Below are positions 1 through 11,727 of a stretch of DNA of 64,000 bases, piece by piece. Positions within the stretch are counted from its first letter, which is position 1, and the number at the start of each line of letters is the position of its first letter. The stretch is from NCBI RefSeq assembly GCF_918797505.1, contig NC_092800.1, forward strand, positions 26,737,577-26,801,576, read 5' to 3'. The notes below the pieces were generated by a model. It had not been told where the DNA came from and did no database searches. It saw nothing but the letters and a program-made list of their open reading frames with translations. The translations under genes were made by a program, and so were the position numbers. This DNA is from Bemisia tabaci. Lineage: Eukaryota; Arthropoda; Insecta; Hemiptera; Aleyrodidae.

Positions 1-505
1 ACGATTTTGTACGTAATTTTATCTAAAACGTCTGAAAATTTCATTAAGAAATGTGCCCCCTGAGCGGAAAGTTTCAATTTATTCATAAAAAACGTTATTA
101 CTACGGTTAAGATTAAATGTAGGGTTAGTCGAGCGACCGAAATCCTTGTTGCCTATTGGTGTTTCACTTCCAACACACGCGTTCTACTCATAGGTGTATC
201 GGCCGCTTTAGACCTACCGTCCGCGGTGTGCAGTATGTCCGATCAGTGTACACCGCGAGCCTGCAATCCTCGGATCAAAGGATTGTGAAAATGTTCCTGC
301 TTTTTGTTATCTCATTTTTTCAATTTTTTTGAATGAAGAAGAAGCTAACTTTACAGCTTGAAATATAAACATCTCTCTTCACCTCTTTAACGCCTTTGGC
401 CAAGGGAATTTTCCTCACAATGATGCCTTGAAAATGTCCGATTCCCAGAGAACTTTTAAAATAGGTTAAGCTATCTGACATAAGGGAGGAGAATGAGCTG
501 GGTTC
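1..505. other. Flank downstream of TBC1D7
   Basis: No open frame with recognisable similarity and no clear repeat is seen here. Confidence 0.4.
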
Positions 506-528
506 AGAAATTACGGTAACAACAACAT

Positions 529-534
529 TTTATT
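529..534 (-). promoter_or_regulatory. Poly(A) signal of the TBC1D7 gene
   Basis: AATAAA on the minus strand, about 195 bases past the stop codon. The implied 3' UTR runs from about 510 to 727 and is AT-rich. Confidence 0.7.
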
Positions 535-727
535 CAAGACTACAAAGAGGCAATAATACAAATTTACATTATAAAATTACAGTTACGCAAATGTATAAAC
601 ATTTGCATTTACAATACTAAAAATAACTTGGACGTACAATTACAAATACACAAAAACATTGACATCCTGTGATACTGAATCAAACTCAGGGAGAAGACAG
701 AAACATGTTGAAAAGCTTGCTTAAAAA

Positions 728-829
728 CTAAACCTTTGGAATTGGACCAAAGGGCAAAATTGAGCTTCCTTGCTGATACCATAATTCTAGTGCATTGTTG
801 ACTATTTTCTCTGAGGCCTCCTTCGAGAT
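728..829 (-). CDS. TBC1D7: TBC1D7 terminal coding exon 6
   Basis: The acceptor CTATTGCAG is at 830 and above; the TAG stop is complementary to 728-730. It encodes 33 residues including SEKIVNNALELWYQQG, equivalent to the family C-terminal IVSKAIDLW helix. Confidence 0.9.
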   Translation of the reverse strand: MSKEASEKIVNNALELWYQQGSSILPFGPIPKV

Positions 830-3800
830 CTGCAATAGAGCAAAATCAACGGAACGAAAATGTAAGTAGCAGCACTTATTAAGACTTGACACGCATGGAA
901 TCAATAATGATTACCTCCTTTCGTTTTGCAACATTCTCCAAACTTGTCCTACTTTAAGAAACTTCAGTAAGTCAGGTGCCGAAATTTTATTCTTCATTTA
1001 CGAAAGTCACACTTAAGAGACGGCACACTTTAAAAAGGGCAAGTCTGATGGGGAGCAGGGGCAGATATCTGTCGTCCAACAAAATATTAACAGTAAAATT
1101 AGGTGCCAGAGAGAGACATACAAGTGTTGACTCAAAGGTAGGTCTCCCTATTTTATATTGCAAAGGTATAACAGATAGATTAATTGGGTACTAGTGCCAA
1201 GGGTTTGATTGATCATTCCCTCTGTCTCCCAGTGAGCTATAGTTATTGACATTTGGTCTTTTGGGTCGCCAAGATAATAAACTCTTTCTGCGCCCACCTC
1301 CTCTTGTTTATTAAAAAAGGGCGAGAATAAGTAATTTAGCAGCTTAAGTGATTTATGTGGCAGCGTTGCTGCATGCAATACCATGTTCAAAAGTCAGCAA
1401 CATTCTTCATTGCACAAACAGGCGAAGTACTCATCCGCCGCGATGCAAAAATTCAATTAGTTATGTAGAAGACCACACCGACTCACTATGTCTGAATAAT
1501 TATGAATCTTGGCTCTTTACAAACATCATGTTTAATATTTCCCATTACCATGAAATAACAATATTGTCATGGGTCCACTTTTGTTCACACACAAAAATTG
1601 AGGAGGACATTGTCATCGCACAAAATTATGAACCATTTCCTGGAATGCCAAAGTGGTATTGTTGGTTTGTCAAGTGGTAGAACGCAAAAAGATGCTGATA
1701 ACTGTTTGAAAAAATCAAGAGTTCGGATCAAGAGAAAACGGCCCGGACTTGGACTACAACGGTCCTCTGCATGAGGGTCAACTCTTTAAGATTTGTTGGA
1801 AACTTTCGAAAGGCTTTTTACACATTCTCCTTCTTCCACAGACTGGGAGCCGAGCAACGATTATCGTTTCCTGCACATTAAATGAAATCTTGCTCTAAAA
1901 GCATTTAGACACAAGAAGACACTATAACAACGTATCAATAGAAACGTTCTTTAAATAAACATTTTGGATACACTCTCAAAATTTATCAAAGAAAATGGTT
2001 TCTTAGACACACTTTGAACACATTTCCGGTTCCCACAGGAGGAAAATTAAGACATAGATGATCCTACAAAGGTGCCATGGTGTACCGGGTACCCCAAGCA
2101 AAGTTAAAGTGCGCATGTTACGCACACATCGTGTACTTGCCCAATTCATGAAATGGGCAGATTTTTGCCCGTTTCATGAAATGAGCAATGCTGTTGCCCA
2201 AATCGTAAAATGCCGCGAAAGTTGCATATTTCATGAAATGGGGCAGGGAAAAATTGCCCAGTTCACGCATTGGGCAAAAGATGAAAAAACGCTCATGCTC
2301 TATTCGTGTAATTGCCCAATTCGTGGAGTGGGGCATGTGCCAATTCGTGAACGTAGCAACTGCTGAAAATTGGTTAAAAGGTACAATGAGGTGGTGGCCT
2401 AGTTATCTAGATTCTATCATTTATCGAGGTGTGGCACATAGATAACTTTATTGGGAGTGATGTCTTGTTTACTTCGGTAGAAGAATGTTTGGTTTTGCAT
2501 AGCCAGTGAACAGCTAGCCGTCGCGTCGCGTGGAACGTCGTAGTGCGAAGTACCGGTTTAAAATTATTCCCCATCCCCCACAGCGCGCTCTCACCGTTGG
2601 TAACATGGAACACTGTTGCAGCCAGCATCAAGAACGGCTTGAATAGCGGCACTAGAGTGCGAGCACCGCCAGAGCCGCTAATAGGGTGCTTGAAATAGGT
2701 GTGAGTGTCTTGATTAACTTTAAGACTTACTTGTAAAAAGCAGTGTGAAACATCCGCAATATTATTGCAGGACATGAGACTGTGCCGAAAGGTCCGCAAT
2801 AAGGCAACACTTACTACACAAAGAATTTTATGAGCTCCACATATCACCTTATCCCAGACTCTGTGGGCATGAAAAAAACAAAATTACTGATGTCATCCAG
2901 GGAATCAAAGTCCTAGCAGACATACCAAAACTAGACCCTTTATGGGAGAAAAGTTGAGTCATACCTGGCCTCGGCTAAGTTAGTAGATGCAAATGTTATT
3001 TCCTTTGGGAAAAACATGCTAATCAGTCGTAAACCTCCAATATCAAGTGATAACAAGCATATAGATACACAGATTTGGTTTAAACGGAAAAAGGAATGTA
3101 TGTGGTAAAAAAGGAAAAGAGAAAAATAAAAAGTAGGATTTGAGAATCACAAGTTGCTACTTACTTTAATAATGCTAACTCATGAAGTGTTCCAGCAAAA
3201 CAAGATCTGAACCAACTGTGATAGGGAACTTTGTGTAGAGATTCTATATTAAGAAGATGACTGGAATAAAAATCAAGGAGAGAATATTAGTAAGTATGTA
3301 AAAAAATGAGAAAAAATAAAAATAAATATAAGGAACATATGAGTCAATATCACCATAAAGATACTTAATATTGTCCTAGCGGCCAAATTATAGCGGCTCG
3401 TCTTAGCGGCCAATGTATCCCGAACGCCACTTTGACCGAAATTGAGGTATGAATAGTTTCAAAATAACGAGATGCATTCACATACAAAAATAATGTTTTT
3501 TAGTACAAACATGTAGAATAATGAATAAAAATTAATTAAAGGTAATGCACTTTCGTCTCACAAGCGCCATTTGGAAGAGAAGTACTTATCACAAGCGCCA
3601 ATTTCGGCAACCGTCCACCTTTCTGGTCGTTTAAAATTTTTGCTAAAGCAACCCTCAGAGTGATTTGTAGCTAAATTATTTTCTATGTAAATGCATTTCG
3701 TTATCTTGAACATAATATTTTTTTCAGAATAAAAATAAATAAAAATGGAAAATACCCCTTTGAAGTTGATGAACTTTTGTATACAAGCGCTATGTTAATG

Positions 3801-4492
3801 CAAAATATCACAAGCTCCAAGTTGGGTAATCACTCATCTTTGGGATTGTTTTTACAATTTCAGTATCAACGACACTTGGAATGACCTGGAACAATAGGCC
3901 TGTTGCAACGCCTGTGGCGAGGACCTTCCCCTTCAGTGGGACCTATCTCTAAAATCAACCAAACCAAATGTTGCACAGTCTTGGAATGTGCACTAAAATA
4001 AAAAACACTGTAGCAAAAAAGATCCTGAAAATAAATTATGTGACTGTACCCATCCCGCATAGACCCTGCAGATTCAGACTATTCGGGGTTCTTTGCTTCT
4101 TTGCTGGTTTTTTTAATGATTTTTTAGCTAGCAACAAATGGCTGACGTTAAACATTCATGAATTACTAATTTCATGTAAACTTTTCTCAGTTACATCTCT
4201 CTACATCTTTGAATATATAAAATATTCAAGTGAAAATGGATACATTAAACCTGCAGATCTTCTACCATCTCATTCTTAAGATATCAGAAGCTGTAACGTC
4301 TCTATTCCTAAAACATCTTCCAAAGTTTCTGAAATTAATGTAAAATTTATATCTATAAGAATGTAAAAATCACTCCCCTCTAATTTGAAAATATTATTCA
4401 GAGAATTAAACCTAGCTCAATTTTTCGTTAATCTAAAAAATTACCTTCTGTTAAAGCCCTATCATGAACAAGTGAATTCTGCCCTGATATTA

Positions 4493-4534
<42 letters not shown>

Positions 4535-7500
4535 ATTATTTAGTGATCCCTACAAATCTTGTAATTTTGAAGACTTAAACTTGATTGAATGTTTAAATCC
4601 TTATGATTTCCTAATCACTGACTTGTATGATAGCCATACAATATGGAGGGTTTAGTTAGATTACTCCTTGACAGAAATCATGTCCTAGAAGCACAGTCTA
4701 ATGACTTGTTCCAAAAATGTATTCACATGATAAAAATGATGACCTGAAACATTTCCTGATTTCATTTTGGGTGTGAACCTGTTGCTGCCACTAAGTATTT
4801 TTTAACTAGACCAGATGTTTGTTTTAAAAATTAACTAACCAGTGCAGCGCGGAATCAGTTTTAAAAAGCAAATTTTTCGAAAACTCTACCAGCCAAGAGA
4901 CAGAATTTTCAAAGGTTTTGACACAATTGAAAAATCCCTTAGAAACCCAATAAATATCAACTTCATTGAAGAAAACTGAACAAAGAACTTGGCAAATGTG
5001 GAGAAAGTGTCTGTGCAGCTCTATCTGCAACAGAAAACAAAAAAGAATCATTAAAAAAGTACGTAGAGAAATCTCAATACTTCAGACAGATTGTTTAATG
5101 CTTCAAAAAGAAATTTTGGATGGATGTAAGTACCAAAAAACCGGCGCTCCGCTTCGCTCCGCGCCGGTCTTTGGGGCCAAGCCCCCCAGGACGCGCGCTT
5201 CGCGCGTGTTTTTTACTTTGAGTATCCGGCCTCAGTTGTTCTGTCTTTTAAGTGGCCCGCGCGTCCACCGCGGGAAGAGTGTATTTTCCGAAGGGAGGGG
5301 CGGGGGCGGGGAGCTATCAATCTTTGGAGGTTAAATTTACGTTTACACTGTTGGAGGCATTGATTATTCGAATAAGGACTTCATGTCGCCAGATTGCAAC
5401 AACAATCCTCATGTAATGTCTGATATGAAAAAATGTCAACAAACGCTGTGGCAAGCTCGAATGACGATGGATGAATCTCCATAACCCACTGTGCGACAAC
5501 ATTGCCGTCTTGTCCACCGATTATCAGTCTGTAACCCACTGTGCGGCAATATAGCCATCAGTTCATCAGTTCGTGACCCATTGTACGACAACATTGCCGT
5601 CTTATCCACCACTTTTCAGTTCGTGACCCACTGTGTGACAACATTGCCGTCTTGTCCACCAATTTTCAGTTCGTGACCCACTGTGCGACAACATTGCCGT
5701 CTTGTCCACCAATTTTCAGGTCGTGATCCACTGTGCGGCTTCCCTTCTTTTGCCGCACATACCCCCCGCCTAAAACTTTCAAAGCTCGCCGTTTTTAAAC
5801 GGCTCGACCGATTTCGCTCAAATTCAATACCAGCCTAGAACTAAGTAAGATCTTCCTTCTGTAAAAATTTCGACGATTAGGATATCCACTGTGACATCAT
5901 AACCGAACACGTAGGAAAAATTGTTTTAAAAAATTGAACTCCCTGTAACTCGAGAACCACGCATCTGAGAGGATTTTGGTATGGGACTTTTCTGTTCGTT
6001 TTGACCCGTACAGGCTTGTCCAAAAGTCACCTACCACCCCTGTAACTTTTTTCCTAATTGAGATAGAAGTTTGAAACTTTGGCAATGTTCCTCGGTCTAA
6101 AGTAGCAACTTTATGTCCAACCCCTAAGGTCCAACTAAGAGAAAACTAAAAACACAAAAACTGTACAACCTTTGAAAATAGCAGATTAAAAAATGTGCAA
6201 AAGTTAATTATTAAATGATGGGAATGTTTAGAAGGATTCCTAACTGCCTCCGGCTCCTCATTTGTCTTGAACGGAGTAATTGAGAACAAGGGGCACTAGA
6301 AATTTCACATTTCACATAATTTGAGAAAATCGCCGAATTATGAAGCTACTTGAGATCTTTAAAATTCATTCTAAAGAGAATAAAACGGTTGACTATCATC
6401 ATTTAAATGAAGTTAAGAAAATGAAATTCTTGACAATTGCGGCATTTGAAAACAATTTCATTACAAAGCTACCTGCAATAAACTGGATAAAAGCAGTTTT
6501 CGCACGACTTCTGTATGGTTGGTTCTGAAGAATCAGAAATGCAGATTTTCAACTACGAAATTATTGAAAAATGTACAAAAAGTATCTCTTAAGAGAAGAA
6601 CAATGAAAGGGAGCAAACGAACCGGCGCTCCGCTTCGCGCCGGTGGGGGGGGGGGGGGCGAGCGGGTGTGCGGACCCCACCCCTAATTGAAAAATACTGC
6701 CCCAGCAGATTTTGTGACGTCACAAGGATCAATGACTGCCGTGATCCTTTCACATGTGATTATTCATATACATTCCATCTGTACAGCCGCCATGATACAT
6801 TAGATTCGCGGCGGTTGAAACCATGGGGAGACCTTTTATGACATCATTAGAAGAAAGCCAATGAGGAACATTCTTCTCATCATCACAACTTTAAGCTCCT
6901 TTCACTCCGCCAAAAAAGCTGTTTCGCGTTTGTTTAAGCTCAAAAATGAGTTCCTCACTAAAATTTACTGAGGTTACACCCTTTCACCCCAGCAATTCCA
7001 AAGTCTAGTGACAGCCCCATTTTACTAAAGATCAGATATACTTAGCTCATTATCCTTTTCCTGATTGACTTCCATTACTTCTCTCGTTGAAGGAGTCATT
7101 TGCTTCAGCTACTGTTCAATTTTCTAGGTCATTGTAGTATTCTAGAAAGTCTTTGGATATGTATGATTTAAATTTGTTAAATTAGTGGATTGTCGCGACC
7201 CACAATGGGAGATGGACATTAGCGACTTTAGCACAATTTTGGGCACAGCCCCCCTTAAAAAGGAGTTCAAACCCAGGGAACAAATATTATCATGACATTG
7301 ATTGAATCGGCATGAGCGAAAACGTCCGAATACATTGTTTCAGAATTTGAGAGAACGATTTCGTTGTAACTTGAGGACACGAGATGGTTTAAGACATTAG
7401 GAATGTAGAAAAATTTTACTAATAATCCCCGGTGCATAAGTAGACGTTTACAAAAGAGATAAATCTTATTCGTCATTGTCGTGGGGCAAAACAAACCATA

Positions 7501-9105
7501 CTGCAATTAGGAAACCAGGTATTGGACAACGGACGATTTCCCATGAGTCGATTCAATTAACGTGTATGACCTCCAAGGTTTTACAGCCCGAATTTCTCTA
7601 TATTGCAAAAAATGGACATTTGCGGTTTTTACGAGAAACGATTCATTCAAAGTCTGCGCGAAACCTTTGGTCACTCATCAGACCTCAGTGGCTTTACTTT
7701 CAAGTAAATGTTTTCAAACCTTTTGACTCCTTCAGTGCCCACTGCTGTGTAATTTTGTTCAAGAATATTTTAATTGAAAAGTAACGGATTACAAGAGAAG
7801 ATTGATGGAATTTTTTTTTCCTTTTGGCTTAGGATGACGAAAAATAAGACAGTTTTTCTGTACAATACCTCTAACTTCCATGTAAACTTGAGACATTTGT
7901 TTTCTAGAAGCCACATGGCTATGACGATTTGAGATTCAGGCATGGCCTTATCAATGTACTTCATCTCAATTAAAGCATTTCTTAAATCGTTGTACTGATC
8001 TTGCCGTGCGTAGGTAACAAACGAATGGCACTCTTTGTTGAAGGGAAGAACTTCTGTTAAAAACAAGCAAGAACAAAAATTATGAGGAGATTAGATGGGT
8101 AATGAACAGCACAGAGTGTTCATTAATGTTTCACATGCATTCACGATTTCATTGTGAAATAGGGTCTGTTTAAGTACCCTAGTTTTCGTTCATATTTTTC
8201 ATATGGAGAAATATTGGAATGTGCATGGCAAAAACACATTTTGAAGTGGTAAGTTCTGCAGACTTTGCCACAAGGATCAGAACACATCAAAATTGAGGCA
8301 TTATTTACAAATAGGGCTGCATGCGCCAAGGGTTGATTGTGGAGAGCAGCTTAATTGATCCTACAAATACGCATACTAACTTTAGTTAAGATCCAATTCT
8401 TATATCAGAAATGCCAACAAAAAATGTGTCGTGCACGAAGGCCAAATTGACGCACATGGAGGCAGCTTGAAGTATAAGGTCCTCTTGAGGACTACGTGTC
8501 AGGATTACAAATATAGTTGGTTGCAAGATATCAATTTCTTTTTTAAATGCTGTTTTGAAAACTTTGAATGTATTTTTCTACGTACACCGTTTGCCCTTCG
8601 TGCACATACCAAGTGCTTCGAGTGTGGCAGCATAGAAGCTACTTGCTACTAAATTGAGGGAACCAAAAGCTTTATGTACCTATGACTGCTTCAGTCCAAG
8701 GTCAGCAGCTTGCAAGGAAGTGTTTCATGACCAATAGACAGGTCAAATATGACTGAATATGACTGGCCAATATGACTGTCTTTGGCCACAAAAGAATTTT
8801 AATTCCTCAGAATAAAAGTTTTCACCATTGCCACAATGTTGATGGGAGGATATCGCTTCAATTTGTCTATGGAAATACTTCGTAAAAGGAAATTGAGAAA
8901 GTCAAGAGCACTTACTTAAAACTAATTTCCAGACTAAAGCTCTGTGCACGCCTGGAACAGTAAATCTCAGGCAAAATTGACTCAAACGGTTTAAGTCTAA
9001 ATCTTTGCTGGCTAGAATGACATCCAGGTATTTACTATCGTCAATATTTCTGAAACCAACTTTTTCATAGTACGATGAACGAAAATTTCTTCCATCTTTC
9101 AGCAT
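728..9105 (-). CDS. TBC1D7: TBC1D7-like TBC-domain protein, six coding exons, complete
   Basis: Joined coding exons on the minus strand are 9105-8916, 8053-7869, 5024-4840, 3260-3165, 2860-2731 and 829-728. They total 888 bp (295 residues plus stop), and all introns are GT-AG with consistent phases. I recognise the TBC1D7 family from collinear motifs: NFRSSYYEKVGFR near the N-terminus, ALVWKLVLK across the exon 1-2 join, NEVDIYWVSKGF in exon 3, PYHSWFRSCFAGTL in exon 4, VWDKVICGAHKIL in exon 5 and EKIVNNALELW in exon 6. The length matches the roughly 293-residue vertebrate protein. In known systems TBC1D7 binds TSC1 and stabilises the TSC1-TSC2 complex, the GAP for Rheb that inhibits TORC1. 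Family members lack the usual TBC catalytic arginine finger, and I see no IxxDxxR motif here. The ATG is placed by alignment to the family N-terminus. A CACAG just upstream could be the acceptor of a 5' UTR exon. No frameshift or stop interrupts it. Confidence 0.93.
830..2730 (-). other. TBC1D7 intron 5
   Basis: A 1901-bp intron. Apart from the minisatellite at 2136-2345 I see no coding or structured element. Short open frames here match nothing I know. Confidence 0.7.
2136..2345. repeat. Imperfect palindromic minisatellite
   Basis: About six degenerate units built on TTGCCCAATTCATGAAATGG, each itself close to palindromic (GCCCAATTC ... GAAATGGGC). They lie in alternating forms within TBC1D7 intron 5. 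Confidence 0.65.
2731..2860 (-). CDS. TBC1D7: TBC1D7 coding exon 5
   Basis: The acceptor ATGCCCACAG is at 2861 and above; the donor is GTAAGT (2725-2730). It encodes VWDKVICGAHKIL and the following helix, aligned without gaps to the family VWDKVVSGSCKIL block. It ends in phase 0. Confidence 0.9.
3165..3260 (-). CDS. TBC1D7: TBC1D7 coding exon 4
   Basis: The acceptor TTATTCCAG is at 3261 and above; the donor is GTAAGT (3159-3164). It encodes a segment with VPYHSWFRSCFAGTL, the family PYDLWF..CFAG block. An alternative acceptor 17 bases further in (AATATAG) would break the reading frame, so the upstream acceptor was chosen. Confidence 0.87.
3261..4839 (-). other. TBC1D7 intron 3
   Basis: A 1579-bp intron. 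It holds a short inverted pair (about 3459-3490 and 3678-3710), several scattered ACAAGCGCCA words at 3560-3815, and a 36-base A run at 4496-4531. No coding sequence is seen. Confidence 0.6.
4496..4531 (+). repeat. Poly(A) run
   Basis: 36 consecutive A. It could be the tail of an old retroposed sequence, but no SINE or LINE body is recognisable before it. Confidence 0.8.
4840..5024 (-). CDS. TBC1D7: TBC1D7 coding exon 3
   Basis: The acceptor CTGTTGCAG is at 5025 and above; the donor is GTTAGT (4834-4839). At 185 bp it runs from phase 0 to phase 2. The spacing of F-L-x-I ... V-D-x-Y-W is the same as in vertebrate TBC1D7, which makes the assignment firm despite low overall identity. Confidence 0.87.
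5140..5830 (+). mobile_element. GC-hairpin/VNTR repeat element, copy A
   Basis: It begins with a 29-base GC hairpin (ACCGGCGCTCCGCTTCGCTC...GCCGGT), then a CGCGCGCTTCGCGCG palindrome, a GCGGGAAGAGTGTATTTTCC block, a 50-bp tandem array and a block containing CTTTCAAAGCTCGCC. The same blocks occur in the same order on the opposite strand at 21650-22684. It is a dispersed element of unknown class with no coding capacity. Confidence 0.65.
5483..5740 (+). repeat. 50-bp tandem array inside copy A
   Basis: About five units of roughly 50 bp. Each contains a variant of CCCACTGTGCGACAACATTG and CCGTCTTGTCCACC. The last units are nearly identical to each other, the first more diverged. Confidence 0.8.
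6621..6657 (+). repeat. GC hairpin followed by G run
   Basis: ACCGGCGCTCCGCTTCGCGC followed by CGGT is the same hairpin that opens copy A. It is followed here by a G run of about 14 bases. Confidence 0.6.
7869..8053 (-). CDS. TBC1D7: TBC1D7 coding exon 2
   Basis: The acceptor TTTTAACAG lies at 8054 and above; the donor is GTATTG (7863-7868). The exon starts with two bases that complete a lysine codon with exon 1, and ends in phase 0. It encodes the segment from VLPFNKECH to FTWKLE, matching the family region after the first TBC helices. Confidence 0.88.
8054..8915 (-). other. TBC1D7 intron 1
   Basis: An 862-bp intron. Nothing else is recognised in it. Confidence 0.6.
8916..9105 (-). CDS. 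TBC1D7: TBC1D7 coding exon 1
   Basis: It starts at the ATG complementary to 9103-9105 and ends in phase 1 at a consensus donor GTAAGT (8910-8915). It encodes about 63 residues beginning MLKDGRNFRS, including the conserved YYEKVGFR and ALVWK blocks. The bases just before the ATG read CCACAGGA, so a non-coding first exon may be spliced on there. Confidence 0.9.
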
Positions 9106-9482
9106 TCCTGTGGTGAACTTGGTGGAATTGTATAACTAACTGTTACAGGAAATGTTGGACTGTACATAATATCTACAATCTTTAGCGAACCTGAAACTAA
9201 AAAAATGCAAATTTGTATAATTTACAAGTAGTATGATATTCTAACCCTTTGTGAAGGCTGTATTTGTGATATGTCTGAGACATTTGGATTGAAATAATAA
9301 GCAGACTTTCAAACCTGGATGAGCATGTTAGTCAACATAATTGATAAACTTTGCTTTGGATCACAATTTTTTAAACATAAACTTTTTTTTTAAGTTCTTA
9401 GAAAACCTAGACTTTTTGTAAGTAATTTAAATTTTGAAAAAATCAGCATCCCAATGGCGGGTGGGGGGGGGAGGAGGAGAAG
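9106..9482. other. Region upstream of TBC1D7
   Basis: Presumably holds the 5' UTR or promoter. I see no convincing TATA box or initiator. A G-rich patch lies at 9461-9479. Confidence 0.35.
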
Positions 9483-9490
9483 GCTCTTTC

Positions 9491-9936
9491 TAGGGATGGA
9501 CGAATATCATATTCGATTATTCGAAACTTATCAATTGCGATTATTAGAGAAATCGAAACTTGTGATTTTGAGTAGGTACTTCAAAGCAAATAACCAAATA
9601 CTTTCGATTTTTTAGTTTTTTAAATTAGTTTCACTTTTTCAGTCATACTTAGCTTACACATATGTCTCTTATATTTGCACTTTTGGAAAAGTATTTCCAC
9701 CCAATGGACTTTTCCTAACCATGGCATGAAGGTTTAGAGGGTCTAACCCTAAAATTTCGAACAATTAGAGGGAAAATACAAGGTAGATAATCGCAGTTTT
9801 GCCTTTTCAGATATTGATTGGATAATAATCGAATATTCGAATAATTACACCAACATTTGAATGTGATGCGATTATCTTGGTACCGATAGTTCGAATAAAA
9901 TATTCGATTCTTGAAATATTCGACCATCCCTTCCTA
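9491..9936. mobile_element. hAT-like MITE with ATTCG palindromes
   Basis: The ends TAGGGATGG and CCATCCCTTCCTA are flanked by a 7/8-matched direct repeat (GCTCTTTC at 9483-9490, GCTCTTCC at 9937-9944). That is the size expected for hAT target duplications. The subterminal regions are full of ATTCGAAT-type words in inverted arrangement. Confidence 0.6.
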
Positions 9937-10127
9937 GCTCTTCCACAGCAGAAAGGCCTTGGAAAGGAGTAAACACATGAATGCAAGTACAGTCCACTTC
10001 AGTAAAGCAAGAGATTATCCCCTCAGGGATTTTTGAAGTGTAAAAAAAACAGAAAAAGAGATAGGTACCTACTCTTATGTGACGCAGTGCAATGATGAAA
10101 GCAATAAAAATTCAATCAAGAATAAGG

Positions 10128-10514
10128 GTGGTTTCATGATTGCTGGAATAGTTTTACTGCCGTGGCAGACAAAATATTTTTCACTCAAATTTTTTTGCAT
10201 TAATCTTCAAATGGTTACATATTATAATGCTTTCTAATGATTGATTGCTCTACTTCTCAATTAATATGATGTAAATTCCAATACGTGCTGTCTGTTACGC
10301 GGTAAAAAGTCAGCATAACAGTCAGCACATTTTCAGCCATTTATATAATAAAACTGAAAAGTAGAGCGATAAATCTTTGAAAAGCATTATAACACGTAAC
10401 CCTGTGTAGATTGATGCAAAAAAAAAATGAGTGATTATCATTACTACTAAAAATATGACCACAAATGTGTTGTCTGTTACAGCAACAGAACTATTCCAGT
10501 TATCATGAAACCAC
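10128..10514. mobile_element. Foldback element
   Basis: Arms of about 150 bp start GTGGTTTCATGAT and end ATCATGAAACCAC. Internal pairs include GGAATAGTT/AACTATTCC and GTAGAGC/GCTCTAC. There is no target duplication I can defend and no coding content. Confidence 0.7.
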
Positions 10515-11390
10515 TCATAAAACTTGAAGCAAGCTTTGATTTAATAAAAGGAATGCTGGATGTAGGTGACCCTCTCGATCCCCCTGTCAGCTGATTGCGG
10601 CTGTCAGGGGCTGGGACTAGCCGCCAATTGCTGGCACTTATGAGCAGTAGTTGCCAGGACTCCGTTTTCTCCCCACTTTCTAAGCCAAAAAAAAAATAAA
10701 TAAATACCTAAAAGGGGAAAAAAACTTGAAGAAAACAAAATAAGATAATTTAACTGATCTAGGTACAAGAATAGAAGAGATTGGAAAAAATATTCTTAAT
10801 CTGAATCATAGTCTTGGTAACTCACAGTTGTTGCTGCTCACAGATAGTTGCAACTATTCAATTTAGTTACCAAACTAAATGCTTACATAATAAATGTACT
10901 AGATGTAACAAAAATATGATGTTTAAAATCCAGATTACCTCCTTCAAATGCGGACTTTAGTGTCTATGCGTTCCAGGCAACGGTCTTGGGTCTATGCTAC
11001 ACATGCAGCCGGTGAGATATGGATATGATTCAGCTAACTGATAAAATCTGCACATTCATTTGGGCTGATATTTACCTAGTAAATCTGGATATACAGCCAT
11101 TTGACGGTGGACCTCAAGGCTCTCACTCTTCACTAAGGTTTAATGTTGGGTACTTAATTTTGACTCTGATGGGAAGAGTATTTTTTATCCGGTAAAAGTA
11201 TTTCCAGATGCGAAGTAGCGGAGTTGAATGAATGTACTGTGGATTTGGTTGTCTGAAGTCAAAATAAACTTTGTGTGTAGTCAGCTGAGTTGGCACTTGT
11301 TTAGCTTTGGCTTTTTCTATTAGCAAAGGCGCTGCAAAGAGGCGGATCAAGATCATAGAATAATAAATAAATAACTAAGTATCTGGCAAG
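10515..11390. other. Unassigned AT-rich DNA
   Basis: No gene or clear element is seen. Confidence 0.35.
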
Positions 11391-11727
11391 GCGGGCGCTA
11401 TGGCCATGGACCAAGAGAATAAATAAGGACCCCCAACGCCGGTTACCGCTGACATCAGCGCTCCCTGGCAGAGGGTGTAGTGAACTAAACCGACAATTGG
11501 GTCTACCTGTTTATATTTCCATGCACCACCTATTTAGGCTTATCACTCATTGTCAGTAGTGCTCATAAAAGTTTCTAGATCCTTGTATCCTCGTGGTCGC
11601 CCTGCAGTTTTGAAGAGTTTAGTGTGAAAAGTTTCCCATTTTCATTTCAATCTTCGTCAGTCTTCGGGTACATAAACTGGTAATAATGTGAAGTGTTTTT
11701 ATCTGACCGTTTTACTCAGCAGCAACT

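Larger units (their letters stand above)
5025..7868 (-). other. TBC1D7 intron 2
   Basis: A 2844-bp intron, the largest of the gene. It contains copy A of a GC-hairpin/VNTR element and a second GC hairpin at 6621-6657. The remainder, about 5830-6620 and 6660-7868, is AT-rich with no recognisable feature. Confidence 0.65.

Noticed and set aside
3165..3243. Shorter TBC1D7 exon 4 starting after AATATAG
   Set aside because: It would join exon 3 in the wrong phase and create a stop; the acceptor at TTATTCCAG keeps the frame and the family spacing.
5483..5740. CRISPR-like array
   Set aside because: Units are contiguous 50-bp tandem repeats with no unique spacers, in eukaryotic DNA.
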